Assembly (NCBI GenBank): GCA_013396755.1
Contig: VWZF01002957.1
Span: forward strand, 1,081,556 to 1,145,555
Direction: 5' to 3'
DNA length: 64,000 nucleotides
Origin: Sclerurus mexicanus
Taxonomy: Eukaryota; Chordata; Aves; Passeriformes; Furnariidae
A program made the translations under genes and the position numbers. Shown piece after piece: positions 53,001 to 59,400 of the stretch. The stretch's first letter is position 1; each line of letters opens with the position of its first letter. Under the pieces are notes generated by a model. The model was given only the letters and a program-made list of their open reading frames with translations, did no database searches and was not told where the DNA came from.

Positions 53001-56000
53001 TAGCAAAGGAACACAGCTCAAATATCCAAAAATTGTCAAAGACTGAACGTGGTTCCTCAATAAAGTACGTAACTACTGTAGTTCAGAAATATGTAGCTGT
53101 GTTTGCCAATCACTGTGCTCATCCGTATGTTGATACTGAGCTTCCCAAAGCAAATGACCTCACAAGCATATCAAATGCATGGAGAAAGGTCCAAGAATTG
53201 GTGTAGCTGTTCATATCAAGTTGCATTTGGAAGGTCATCACTTTTCTGTACTGAAAGTGAAAAGATTGACTCCTTCATGGTGGCTCCTCAACACCAAGAT
53301 AAATTAATTTCTAGTATACAACTGAATTAACTCTTCATACAAATATAGGATATAGGTGATATTCTGAGTTCCTTTTCTCCTTCTGTCAGTGCTAATGTAT
53401 CTTCCTAGTTCCTCTGTTGTGTTGTTTACTCCTTGGGAAGGAAGCATACAAGCAGGTTAAGTAACCCACTGTAGCTGTACTTCCCTACTGTCCAAACGAA
53501 AGCTGTCTGGTGGAAGACTGAAAAGGTCTTCCTGTAAGGACTGTGAAGATGGTGGTCAACTTGCCATGCATAATGCATATCCAGCTTTTTAGAGAAACAA
53601 GATATCCAGATGGTTTAAACTATGGATTTGAATTTAAGTTCCAGATTTCCTCACAGTACAGAAGATGAAATATTTTTCCTGGAGGTATAGTTCAGTAGGC
53701 TATTTATGTAATTTGTTTCCCTGGTCCACTTTTTTTGCCTTATAACTGTGAAACAGGACATCTAAATTGATCTGTTCATCATGTGTCAAGACAATAAATA
53801 TAAATAGAACAAATATTTCTGAAAATCCATCCAAAATTTCTTTCAGCTGTTCTTTACAAATTGCATCCTTATGTCTTGCAGGAAATTCTGTTGGTCCCAT
53901 CAGATTTCTATTTGTGCTATGATAGCAGTACACCTTAAAAATGATGAAATTGAGATCTCTGCTTTGACTCCTAGAATTCTTTAACCAGGACCAAGGGCCA
54001 TCGTGCCATCATTGACATAATGCCATCTTGACATAATGTAAATTCCCAAATCCTTCTTTTTCTGACACAAATTCTGACTGTTTCTTGTTCGTGTGTCATG
54101 TTGAGGTTTGGCCCATTATAAATAGCACTTTTTCTGTGAGGTTTAGTGCAAATGTAACTTCTCACCCTTTTCTTTGTGGTCCTCCACAGAGGATGCTCCA
54201 GAGTCTCCCTCCGGCCCCAGTTCCCCAAAAGTTGCCCTGCTTCCACCTGTGCTGAAGAAGGTTCCTTCTGATAAAGAAAAGGATGGTCAGAGCAGCCCCT
54301 CAGTCAGATCATTTTCTCAAGAAGGTAGGAGTGTTGGTATAGCTTGTTCCAGCATGCCAGTCTTTGAGTGAAATTTGACATGTCATTGTCCCCTGATTTG
54401 TTTTCACTTGAAAGGGAAGAGGGTTATTCATTTGAAGGTGAAAAGAGCAAGGAGAGCATATCTGATCACCTATTCCACAACTTCTCCACCCATCTTCCTT
54501 TGATCAATCAAGTGAAAGGTGAAGCCCTTGGTATTAATAAAGTCACTGAACAATTAAAGGACGCTTGTGTATATTACGGTTAGTTTGATCTGAACTACGA
54601 TGCTGATTGGTATTGGTCACACACAATAATGTGAAACGTAGCTCTGTGATTCAGCGCATTTCCAGGGGAGCTGCCCTGACTTTGTTCCGTGCTGCCAGCC
54701 TGTTGCTTGGTTTGTGCTCCTCCTCTCTCTGGGGTCACCACATGTGACAGAGTTCGTCTTCTTGGGCAATGCATCTCTGTGTGCTAGGGCAAGGCTTGGT
54801 ACCTTTATGCACAACAATAGGCTGCTGCCTTCTCTTTGCTGATTTTCATATGTGCACTGAATTTCTACTTCTGCTGATGTGTTTTCTTGCCCACAGTTGC
54901 CTCTTAGAAGAGCTAAGGCTTCCTCTGATAGCATAGCATAGGATAGGCTATGTGGAGAAGTAGTCACTGAAATGTTGATCAGTGTGGTGTTAGCTGGCAC
55001 AAGTGGTGACATTCGAAATCCGGGTGTGAGAGCTCTTTCCTTCCTGGGTCTCTCCTCAAGAAAGACGTCTGAAGTGATTCCCATCACTTAAGCTGTGAAA
55101 CAAAGTGGGGTGCTCTTCCACTCTCTGACAGCAGATTTTCACAGTGTAGGATAGGGACAAGTGAGTCAAGGCAGCTACCTAACGCTGGGTTGTGAAGACT
55201 GAGAAGTTGTGCTGCCCACAGGGCCCACTGTTACCCTCTAGATGAGAGGTGGGGCAAAGCCGTCCTCAAAGCTGCATGGTCTGTAGACATGAAGCTTCTC
55301 CCTTCCTGTCCTAAAGCTGTTTTCTTTATGAAACAACTTACCTCGCAGTCTGGGTGTTGTGCTCCTTGGAAAATTGTTGCAGTGGTGGCTACCATTTGGT
55401 GGCTGCATGTCAGCACATATGGGGGATTTGTTTTGATTCTTACTTCAGCCACCTGTATGATGCTCTTGTGCTATAAAAGTACAGCAGAACTATCACAATC
55501 TCACTGAATTGTGTAGAGCTAGCAGGACACAACACACTCAAGGACTTCTGTGTCTGGAAAGGGCTGAGTGTTCAGATGATCCATATTGCCAAAAGCAGCA
55601 GGAGTCAGGCACTGTACTTTCTTACTCCTCGCTCCCTTAGACCTCTGCAGACAATTTGGCCTAACACAGAGTTTTCTAGTTGGCTCTATATTGCACTGTA
55701 CCCATTTTATTGATAATAGTTTAGACTGGCTAAAGTTTGGCTTCCAGGTCCTTAAGGAGCTGGTATTCTTTGCATAAAATTACATGGGAAAGAGTAAATT
55801 CTGTTTCTTTTAGTTTTTATTCCTTTTCATGTTTTCTTTTTTTCTCCATTACTGTCCCACTTCCTCACTCAGTCATTCCTCTGTCCTTGCTTTCTGCTGC
55901 TGTTCAGGCTAGCATGTTCAATTTATTTCTGCGTCTGGTAAATCACTGCCAATCTGTCTAAAACAAAATCAAGTTTTCTGTGGAACAAAGCTAAAAATTA

Positions 56001-58488
56001 GATGATCCTTGATTATGAAATTGCTTTATGTTAATGAGTTTAAGTAGTTTGTGGGGCAATCTCCAAATACACCTCTTTGCACTGCGCAGCCGTAAGCTCA
56101 GGCTACAGTTACCGACATACCCAAATATCTGGACTACATTTAAACAAGCATCTGGCATACTGATTGCTACTCTTTGAACAATTGATCCAATGTTTTGGAT
56201 AAGTGAAATTGTTTGTATTACTTTCTGTACATGAGCCTACAGAACATCTTAGGAGTATAAGTGAATCCTTTTCCTTGCTAGAACAAACAGGAGATTGCCA
56301 AAAAAGAGATGCGGCTCATGACTGTGCCAAGCCATCTGGCAGCGTGAAAACCACTCCGGGGCAGTATTCTACCAGTGCAGAAGAGGAAGCTAATGTGCTT
56401 GGGCAGAGGAAGGCACAGCCAACTTCTGGTTAGCATTTTTCATTTTTCATCAAAATGGTGCTTGATAACTGGTGCTAACAATTGAGAAACGGTAATAGCA
56501 AAGAAGGAACAAAAGAGGATGGGTTTGTTATTGGATTATGAGCAAGGTAAAAATCTCATGAGATCTTTCTGTCCCCATGGGAATTACACAGCATGAAAAA
56601 ATTCCGAGATAAGCAACGTGTGTGCATTTTTCCCTCATGGCAACACCAGTGGCCGGTACCATCTAGCGCCTGCAGCCCCTGTGCAGAAGAGCACTCGTTG
56701 CAATCTGTGATTGCTCAGTGCAGCTGCTGTGTTAGCACGCTGCAGGTAGGCTGTCTGCTGCTTGGTGTGCTTGCACACCTTTTCTTTCTAAGATGCACGC
56801 ACTTGAGTATTTCAAGATACATTTCAGTTTTGAATATTGTTAGTGCCAGTTTCAGTACATCACTCACAAAACCATTTGAGAACTGGGTAAATCAGATTGT
56901 TTATTATTACTTTGATTTTCAGTTGCATAAGCAAACAAAAAGCCACCAAAAGAACCCAAGCCCAGCGCTGTGCTGCACTGAGGAGCAGCTTTGACCTACA
57001 GTGAACTTATTGGGTAGGCTATAAAAATGTTTGGGTGCTCTCCGTGTTTTTAAAATATAAAAACTCCTGATCTCAAATGGTACATGTTTACATGTTTCTC
57101 TTTACCTTTTAACTGGTTTGTTTAAACAATTATTCAAACTTACTTTTTTTTTTCTGAAGTATTTTAATTAGGTATTTGAACATCGTATGCAACTCCATTT
57201 ACCCACAGTTTTTTTTCTATTTATAAGACATCACATATTCCTTTTGTAACATCCTCAGCCCAAAATTAATAAACTGATTTCCTTTTCATATCGTAGAATC
57301 AAACTTAGTCCATCCAAACTTGGAATGTTCCCTCTCTGTCATAATCAAATTATTGTATTTTGGTTCATTCTAAGATATCTCTCTGATAAAGTAAGTTTTG
57401 AAAACCGAGATGCTGCCACAGACCAGTGGAGGTCACTTATGTGTTGTTTCATTGGGCAAGGGTAAGCATTTGTGACAGAAGCCTGCTTACACTATCTGGA
57501 CTTAAATGTCTGATATATGTTTCAGTCATTTTGGGGACAAACTCCCTGCCTAGATTTATCAGGCCATAAAATGAAATGCCTGCTACAGGATGTGTTTTAG
57601 GTTTTGTTTGAAAAGTGAATGGAGGCCAAACAAGGGACAGGTAATTTCTAGGAGGTGCAGGTGCCAAGAGTGACCGAAAAAAATTCCAGGCACCTATTTC
57701 TTTGAAAAGCAGTGGTGTTTTGGAAGGTGAAAATGTCTGAATATTTTCTTGCAGGATTTAGGTATCTTAATCCTCTCCAATTCTATGAAATATCTTTAAA
57801 AACTTTTCTCAAAATCTCTTCCTGTTTCCCAACTTACAAAGCCAGGATAAGAATGCAGTGAGTGTGTAGCTGCTGGCTCTCATTTCCTCACATATTTTTT
57901 TTTTGGCTCACGCACATGAGGAGACAGGCATTTTGGACTCTGGAGAACTAGGTGGCTGCCTCAGCAGCTCAGCAACATTTCCCCTGGGATCAGTCTCTGC
58001 ATTTCATACATTCCTGCCAGTCCCTAACACACCCTGGCACAATTTTAAAATGGCCACAGAGATGCATCAGTGACAGCCTGCTGCTTGCCTGCCTCTGCTG
58101 TGACTGGAGCTGCATGCTGGTGACAGGGCAGGCAACCAACAATGGAATAAACTTTGCTCAAACTCTCTCACACTCTCTCTCTCTTCTCTCTCCCCTTTTT
58201 CTGGCTTGAAGAATTAAAGGACCTATGCTACTCCCACTAGTGCAAATGAAATGAGTGGGATCAGGAGCAGGTCCTGTGTGCCTAAGTGACTTTTTTTTTT
58301 CTTCTTCTCTCTTCTACAATCATTAGTAAGACCTATTTTTGTTTTATACAGCTGCAAAAAGAAGCCCTGGGCAACAGTCTCATGAGTTCCAGGAACTGAA
58401 GCAGAGGTCCTTAAGTAAAGACGGTCATCAGGGAAGCAAGTCCAGTGACTCTGGCGAAGAAGCAGATAAAGATTTTATTTTTGTTTAA
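1936..58488 (+). CDS. CARMIL1: CARMIL1, 3' half of the gene (15 exons, spliced)
   Basis: CARMIL1 binds the actin capping protein heterodimer at its V-shaped face, weakens its hold on filament barbed ends and helps recruit it to the plasma membrane, promoting lamellipodia; it also binds class I myosins. The spliced exons are 1936-2034, 4431-4559, 4826-4957, 11433-11608, 13612-13699, 16347-16496, 34490-34556, 34875-35071, 38681-38787, 41357-41789, 48458-48533, 51285-51518, 54190-54324, 56282-56428 and 58352-58488. They total 2307 bases, which is 768 residues plus stop, and every junction has AG/GT borders and matching phase. Residue numbers in the exon entries count from the first codon seen here. 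Identification rests on close agreement with the human protein as I remember it, including the CPI core, the CSI motif and the C-terminal FIFV. The PH and LRR domains lie upstream, so the gene is partial. The second copy of exon 10 (43550-43982) is excluded. Confidence 0.96.
2035..4430 (+). other. CARMIL1: CARMIL1 intron (2.4 kb)
   Basis: No coding exon or clear transposon is visible. It contains T-rich stretches and a perfect 17-base tandem duplication at 4242-4275. Short open frames here, such as those over 2127-2360 and 2723-3043, lack splice context or any family resemblance. Confidence 0.8.
4242..4275 (+). repeat. 17-base perfect tandem duplication
   Basis: The unit ctttatgagatgtagtg occurs at 4242-4258 and again at 4259-4275 without a mismatch. 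It looks like a recent small intronic duplication. Confidence 0.9.
4431..4559 (+). CDS. CARMIL1: CARMIL1 exon 2 of window (residues 34-76)
   Basis: The exon is 129 bases, phase 0/0, with acceptor attcaaatag and donor gtaagc. It starts [20 protein letters not shown] and ends AKNSKT. It continues the helical dimerisation domain of CARMIL proteins: an amphipathic pattern with heptad-like V/I/L spacing and no proline. The initial ATG is an internal methionine, not a translation start, because the preceding exon is in frame. Confidence 0.95.
4560..4825 (+). other. CARMIL1: CARMIL1 short intron (266 bases)
   Basis: This is one of the two shortest introns in the window, with donor gtaagc and acceptor ctgtcttacag. 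Nothing else is recognised in it. Confidence 0.85.
4826..4957 (+). CDS. CARMIL1: CARMIL1 exon 3 of window (residues 77-120)
   Basis: The exon is 132 bases, phase 0/0. It starts LLPNLYHLGGASWAG and ends RVVDEQLK, matching the human protein closely over the Gly/Ser-rich loop and the following helix of the dimerisation domain. The donor is AAG|gtctgt, weaker than the usual gtragt, so it may be spliced less efficiently. The acceptor cttacag is strong. Confidence 0.94.
7677..8475 (-). mobile_element. Solo LTR of an avian endogenous retrovirus, antisense to the gene
   Basis: About 0.8 kb from TGCTGGTTTAAAGGTAAG (7678) to GCTGCTGTAACTAGGGCA (8474) matches, by my recognition, an LTR family common in songbird genomes. 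The TATA-like sequence near 8035-8045 (catatgtaatc on the minus strand) gives the orientation. The element is flanked by TTCTT at 7672-7676 and 8476-8480, a 5-base target-site duplication of the size made by ERVL-type elements. No gag, pol or env remains, so it is a recombined solo LTR. Open frames within it, such as 7797-8162 on minus, are chance. I am not certain of the family name. Confidence 0.82.
10395..10832 (+). mobile_element. CR1 LINE 3' fragment, sense orientation
   Basis: It runs from the typical gagtccagcagagggc near 10397 through acactggaacagattgccta (about 10660) to the diagnostic 3' tail attctgtgattctgtg (10817-10832). It is a 5'-truncated copy holding only the 3' end of CR1, including 3' UTR sequence, with no intact ORF. 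The left border is approximate. The other CR1 copies recognised here lie in the opposite orientation. Confidence 0.88.
11433..11608 (+). CDS. CARMIL1: CARMIL1 exon 4 of window (residues 121-179)
   Basis: The exon is 176 bases, phase 0 in and 2 out, with acceptor gtgctgcag and donor AG|gtactt. It begins TLLESMVDAAENLCPNVMKK and ends SGIDILNKI, nearly the same as the human dimerisation-domain sequence (human has Ala at the first residue). The split Ser codon AG|T joins exactly to the next exon. Confidence 0.95.
11609..13611 (+). other. CARMIL1: CARMIL1 intron (2.0 kb)
   Basis: No exon or recognisable transposon. It holds a low-complexity patch at about 12146-12228: a T run, then an A run, then C/T-rich sequence ending in a run of eight C. 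Confidence 0.8.
12146..12228. repeat. Low-complexity T/A/C homopolymer patch
   Basis: Consecutive poly-T, poly-A, purine-rich AAGAGAAG and poly-C tracts fall within about 80 bases. Such sequence is prone to slippage and base-calling errors. Confidence 0.8.
13612..13699 (+). CDS. CARMIL1: CARMIL1 exon 5 of window (residues 179-208)
   Basis: The exon is 88 bases, with acceptor cctcacacag and donor gtgagt. Its first T completes Ser179. It then reads EVKLTVASFLSDRVVDEILD and ends ALSHCHHKL at phase 0. It is part of the conserved helical dimerisation domain and differs from the human sequence only conservatively (Val for Ile). Confidence 0.95.
13700..16346 (+). other. CARMIL1: CARMIL1 intron (2.6 kb)
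   Basis: It contains a probable, very diverged CR1 relic around 14790-15050 (separate entry). Otherwise I see nothing recognisable. Confidence 0.75.
14790..15050 (-). mobile_element. Probable ancient CR1 relic, antisense
   Basis: Segments such as gctttctccagctgtcttaa and ggtctccagaaccagacaga followed by attattccaaag follow, with heavy divergence, the order of the reverse-complement CR1 3' region seen intact at 18394-19145 (compare gaacacagcactccaggtgg there). The similarity is weak and the borders are guesses. A profile search would decide. Confidence 0.4.
16347..16496 (+). CDS. CARMIL1: CARMIL1 exon 6 of window (residues 209-258)
   Basis: The exon is 150 bases, phase 0/0, with acceptor tctccag and donor gtaaga. 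It begins ADHLTRRGKPLPQQESLEIE and ends EIERLEDLDTCM. It closes the helical region and starts the disordered, charged C-terminal part. Human CARMIL1 has the same exon border order (DTCM then MTPKSKRK). Confidence 0.95.
18394..19145 (-). mobile_element. CR1 LINE 3' fragment (about 750 bases), antisense
   Basis: On the + strand it begins aatcatagaatagtttgggc, the reverse complement of the CR1 3' tail. It then passes the hallmark segments ccagcctggccttggatact, gggcaacctgtttcagtggc, ccatttccccttgtccttgt and ctccaggtggggtctcacca, and ends ttgcacttggccttgttgaa. It is 5'-truncated and fairly well preserved. The open frame at 18766-19104 is an antisense shadow of this element. Confidence 0.95.
20461..20492. 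repeat. Tetranucleotide microsatellite (TATC)n
   Basis: About seven imperfect TATC units with one TGTC and one AATC variant. It could be polymorphic in length. Confidence 0.85.
22380..22620 (-). mobile_element. Possible degraded retroviral LTR segment
   Basis: On the minus strand a TATA-like ccagtataagcgtgac (about 22557-22572) is followed some 70-80 bases on by aaaaataaag (about 22485-22495), the spacing expected from LTR promoter to polyadenylation signal. A second aataaag lies at 22444-22450 on +. I do not recognise the family and cannot define the ends, so this may be chance. Confidence 0.3.
23752..24306 (-). mobile_element. Solo LTR of an avian endogenous retrovirus, antisense
   Basis: About 555 bases resemble a well-known songbird LTR throughout. 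Landmarks on the + strand are ggcagctaaacgcaaagctc near 23781, actcatggtttgagataaag (23846, the reverse complement of the region around the polyadenylation signal), gtgatgcacaatgcaattgt (23932), cttataaa on the minus strand near 24024-24031 as TATA box, and ctaggaagaaaattaactcg (24268-24287). The copy is diverged. GGTA occurs next to both ends, a weak hint of a target-site duplication. No internal retroviral genes are present, so it is a solo LTR. Confidence 0.85.
25608..25665. repeat. A-rich low-complexity tract
   Basis: An A-rich run with embedded cgaaaa and gaaaga units at about 25610-25660. It could be an old poly-A remnant, but no adjoining retroposed body is recognised. Confidence 0.7.
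26131..26168 (+). repeat. 19-base imperfect tandem duplication
   Basis: tgctgaaaagatgtctgca at 26131-26149 is followed directly by tgctgaaaaggtgtctgaa at 26150-26168, with two mismatches. Confidence 0.85.
26537..26690 (-). mobile_element. Short CR1 3' fragment, antisense
   Basis: It starts at aaaatcatagaatggtttga (26539) and continues through gttggaagagacctttaaag and ccatgggcagggacatcctt to about 26680, all characteristic of the reverse complement of the CR1 3' end. The distal border fades into unmatched sequence. Confidence 0.9.
34490..34556 (+). CDS. CARMIL1: CARMIL1 exon 7 of window (residues 259-281)
   Basis: The exon is 67 bases, phase 0 in and 1 out, with acceptor tattgatag and donor gtaagt. 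It reads [20 protein letters not shown] then AF, with a trailing G that joins AA of the next exon to give Glu281. The strongly basic segment just before the CPI region is conserved in CARMIL1. Confidence 0.95.
34557..34874 (+). other. CARMIL1: CARMIL1 short intron (318 bases)
   Basis: An intron between donor gtaagt and acceptor ttctcttag. Nothing else is recognised. Confidence 0.85.
34875..35071 (+). CDS. CARMIL1: CARMIL1 exon 8 of window: CPI motif (residues 281-346)
   Basis: The exon is 197 bases, phase 1 in and 0 out, with acceptor ctcttag and donor gtgagt. It begins [20 protein letters not shown] and ends KKQQPSQAA. Residues 326-339, LEHFTKLRPKRNKK at 35009-35050, are the core of the capping-protein interaction motif, with the conserved H, T and RPK residues all present. 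In this family the CPI motif wraps around the stalk of capping protein and lowers its barbed-end affinity allosterically. The copy looks fully functional. Confidence 0.97.
35072..38680 (+). other. CARMIL1: CARMIL1 intron (3.6 kb)
   Basis: No recognisable exon, transposon or RNA gene. It is AT-rich with short purine tracts near 36901-36940. Open frames at 35821-36159 and 37890-38252 have no conserved-looking content. Confidence 0.75.
38681..38787 (+). CDS. CARMIL1: CARMIL1 exon 9 of window: CSI motif (residues 347-382)
   Basis: The exon is 107 bases, phase 0 in and 2 out, with acceptor cttctgtcag and donor gtaagt. The first residues VSAGVPPEGDQN are shorter and different from human. They lead into GLMGRVDEGVDEFFTKKV (residues 359-376, 38717-38770), the CARMIL-specific interaction motif, a second contact with capping protein. 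The exon ends DSK with a split Lys codon AA|G. Confidence 0.96.
38788..41356 (+). other. CARMIL1: CARMIL1 intron (2.6 kb) with LTR and left edge of the duplication
   Basis: The first 1.4 kb is single-copy-looking, with a short alternating CA/CG-like run near 39384-39402. From 40206 it lies in the first copy of the 2192-base duplicated block and includes the minus-strand LTR 40216-41066. A purine-rich gagggagggaggagg tract lies at about 41304-41330. Confidence 0.8.
40216..41066 (-). mobile_element. Solo LTR of an avian endogenous retrovirus, antisense (copy 1)
   Basis: About 850 bases match, by recognition, a GC-rich songbird LTR family. Landmarks on the + strand are gcctgtgcccaccaaagctg (about 40228), cttgccaggttcaacttcac (40441), ggacagcctgcctcaccgtg (40709), ggggaagcttctggcagcat (40985) and the terminal ctaccaaaacctggccatac. 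On the minus strand the terminus reads TGTATTTGGTTTGTATGGCC. The region where a polyadenylation signal would be expected appears partly deleted, and the tandem short repeats typical of the middle of this LTR are reduced. No retroviral genes are present. Open frames 40393-40680 and 40442-40933 fall inside it and are not genes. Confidence 0.82.
41357..41789 (+). CDS. CARMIL1: CARMIL1 exon 10 of window (residues 382-526), copy 1
   Basis: The exon is 433 bases, phase 2 in and 0 out, with acceptor ctttttttag and donor gtgaag. The first G completes Lys382. It then begins RPSTKSSDISEPSEAGDE. KKKRDSRKSGFLNLIKSR is a basic-hydrophobic stretch that fits the membrane-binding region of CARMILs. An acidic Ser/Thr-rich middle follows (TPDSLEEVQPDDV), then RRYGVQVMGSGLLAEMKAKQ and EKRAASAQK, very close to human. 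The open frame extends 122 bases upstream into the intron by chance, so an ATG at 41235 is not a start. An apparently identical copy lies at 43550-43982. Confidence 0.96.
42398..42398. other. Single ambiguous base N (assembly join)
   Basis: The only N in the window. It sits exactly between the two copies of the 2192-base block (...agtcact N tgaaattgc...), as expected for a placeholder gap between two contigs whose ends overlap. Confidence 0.98.
42409..43259 (-). mobile_element. Same solo LTR, copy 2
   Basis: The counterpart of the LTR at 40216-41066, shifted by 2193 bases. It is probably not a second insertion but part of the falsely repeated block. Confidence 0.8.
43550..43982 (+). CDS. CARMIL1: CARMIL1 exon 10, copy 2 (probably an assembly duplicate)
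   Basis: It appears the same as exon 10 at 41357-41789, including its splice sites. The exon is 433 bases (remainder 1 on division by 3) with phase 2 in and 0 out. Splicing copy 1 to copy 2 would therefore read GAG ACC GTC TAC TAA and stop after four codons. Only one copy can be used in a full-length protein. Either copy alone gives the normal product, so the annotation should keep one. Confidence 0.9.
43983..48457 (+). other. CARMIL1: CARMIL1 intron (4.5 kb)
   Basis: The first 608 bases belong to duplicate copy 2. The rest is unique, with a short GGGA run at about 46814-46830 and a T run at about 48330-48347. No exon, RNA gene or clear transposon is seen. Open frames at 44442-44804 and 44815-45114 have no recognisable family. 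Confidence 0.75.
48458..48533 (+). CDS. CARMIL1: CARMIL1 exon 11 of window (residues 527-552)
   Basis: The exon is 76 bases, phase 0 in and 1 out, with acceptor ctctttcag and donor gtacag. It reads KLGNDTTSRESFDTTSLERL then DGSGA, with a split Val codon G|TG. The human protein has the same KLGND start and a Ser/Asp-rich continuation of different sequence, so this is a fast-evolving disordered linker. Confidence 0.93.
48534..51284 (+). other. CARMIL1: CARMIL1 intron (2.8 kb)
   Basis: No recognisable exon, transposon or RNA gene. Short T runs occur near 50053-50062. Confidence 0.75.
51285..51518 (+). CDS. CARMIL1: CARMIL1 exon 12 of window (residues 552-630), Pro/Ser-rich
   Basis: The exon is 234 bases, phase 1 in and 1 out, with acceptor tatttcag and donor gtgagg. 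It begins VPKQQQTLPENRLALNKGDS, passes KAEPKAEAGAKARSSSNTPT and contains PKPPLQSTKPSLAGRPTVPQ followed by KPRSASRT. The PxxP and RPxxPxxPR-like patterns fit the proline-rich region through which CARMILs bind SH3 domains of class I myosins. The open frame on the opposite strand (51259-51717) is a shadow. Confidence 0.95.
51519..54189 (+). other. CARMIL1: CARMIL1 intron (2.7 kb)
   Basis: No recognisable exon, transposon or RNA gene. Open frames such as 52880-53206 have neither splice context nor family resemblance. Confidence 0.75.
54190..54324 (+). CDS. CARMIL1: CARMIL1 exon 13 of window (residues 630-675)
   Basis: The exon is 135 bases, phase 1/1, with acceptor gtcctccacag and donor gtagga. 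It begins EDAPESPSGPSSPKVALLPP and continues VLKKVPSDKEKDGQSSPSVR to SFSQE. This is strongly similar to the human segment PSSPKVALLPPVLKKVPSDK, a conserved island in the disordered tail with several Ser-Pro sites that could be phosphorylated. Confidence 0.95.
54325..56281 (+). other. CARMIL1: CARMIL1 intron (2.0 kb)
   Basis: It holds an unexplained 156-codon open frame on the minus strand (54617-55087), probably chance. No transposon is recognised. Confidence 0.7.
56282..56428 (+). CDS. CARMIL1: CARMIL1 exon 14 of window: candidate cassette exon (residues 675-724)
   Basis: The exon is 147 bases (49 codons), phase 1/1, between acceptor ttccttgctag and donor TCTG|gttagc. It reads EQTGDCQKRDAAHDCAKPSG, continues SVKTTPGQYSTSAEEEANVL and ends GQRKAQPTSG. 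It is in frame with both neighbours and has a pyrimidine-rich acceptor, but the donor is weak. The human reference protein as I recall it goes straight from SFSQE to a VSRRSWGQQ segment, which corresponds to skipping this exon. It is therefore probably an optional exon, or one retained or gained in birds. No transposon is seen overlapping it. Confidence that it is a real exon is moderate. Confidence 0.7.
56429..58351 (+). other. CARMIL1: CARMIL1 last intron (1.9 kb)
   Basis: Contains a CT-rich tract at about 58165-58200 and T runs near 57142-57151 and 58291-58300. The open frame 56593-56994 looks like chance. No transposon is recognised. Confidence 0.75.
58352..58488 (+). CDS. CARMIL1: CARMIL1 last coding exon (residues 724-768 and stop)
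   Basis: Acceptor gttttatacag; the first two bases CT complete Ala724. It then begins AKRSPGQQSHEFQELKQRSL and continues SKDGHQGSKSSDSGEEADKD to FIFV, with TAA at 58486-58488. The human C-terminus (SKDGHQGSKSNDSGEEAEKE then FIFV) is almost the same, which fixes both the gene identity and the stop codon. Confidence 0.97.
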
Positions 58489-58947
58489 CAATCAGTACAA
58501 GTGCTTCGTAGCGCAAGAGCTTTTTATAACAATTGGGGTTCAGCAATCAACAGCCCCTCTAGCCAGCTGCTCTTTCACCACAGGTACATTTCCATGCAGA
58601 AAACCTTGATCTTCCAATTGTGATTTACAGTACACTTGGCATTGATTTGGTCCTTAATTTCTGTTCTGTACAATGCAGACATTCCTTTCCATGCTTTTTC
58701 CTAAAGCCAGTCATTCTTTCATGTATTCTACTTGAATTTCTCTGAAGCAGCTACAAAGAGTGCCCTGCATTAGGGCATTTAGAAAGCAAAGCAAATTAAC
58801 TGGACACTGTCTTACACTAATACACTGTACAGCAGGTAATGTGTTGTACTGCTGAATGTAAATGTGTCAGATCTGCACGTAACTTACCTATAAATATATT
58901 CTTGCGGTATGCAATTGCACATTGTAATTATATTAAAAGAGCACACT

Positions 58948-58953
58948 AATAAA
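58948..58953 (+). terminator. CARMIL1: Polyadenylation signal AATAAA, proximal
   Basis: AATAAA lies about 460 bases after the stop codon in AT-rich sequence (cactaataaaataattt). It could produce a short 3' UTR form. Confidence 0.55.
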
Positions 58954-59377
58954 ATAATTTGTATAGATTATATATATTAAATGCTTGGGTATGGTTTTTA
59001 CATTCTCCCATAGGGAGCTTCTTTCTTCCTGTTCTCCTACTGTACATAAAGCTCCAACACTTACATTTGTGTACTGTCATAAAGCACAACAGAGAAGGAT
59101 TTGGATGATGTATAATCATGGTATGCTTCCACATTCGTATATTAATGTATATATTGATTGGAATGAGGGCAATTGAAATTTTATTAATATTGGTGTTTTC
59201 TAGAGGCCTTCCTCAGTTTTGTCTGCATATTAGCTTCCTTTCAATGTGTAATTCTATGAGAAACATAGTTCGACATCTGTAAAAACATTTCAGCTTTGGA
59301 GGGAGGGGATGCAAATTTCACAGCTACCCACTTACATTACAGGTTGAAGGGATTTTATTCATATGTATATTTGTAAC

Positions 59378-59383
59378 AATAAA
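59378..59383 (+). terminator. CARMIL1: Polyadenylation signal AATAAA, distal
   Basis: AATAAA in gtaacaataaaaaaaatg lies about 890 bases after the stop. T/GT-rich sequence (gcctttgtttttacag, then ctgtttgtggtttggtgg) follows 30-60 bases on, as expected of a downstream element. It is the best candidate for the main 3' end. A third hexamer lies at 59697-59702. Confidence 0.65.
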
Positions 59384-59400
59384 AAAAATGATTTTACAAC

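Larger units (their letters stand above)
58489..59400 (+). other. CARMIL1: CARMIL1 3' untranslated region
   Basis: About 0.9 kb from the stop to just beyond the second polyadenylation signal. It is AT-rich with several ATTA/TATA stretches. The 3' end is inferred from the hexamer positions and has not been shown by transcript data. Confidence 0.7.

Noticed and set aside
54617..55087. 156-codon minus-strand frame in the intron
   Set aside because: No recognised domain and no splice or promoter context. Probably chance, though a homology search was not possible.
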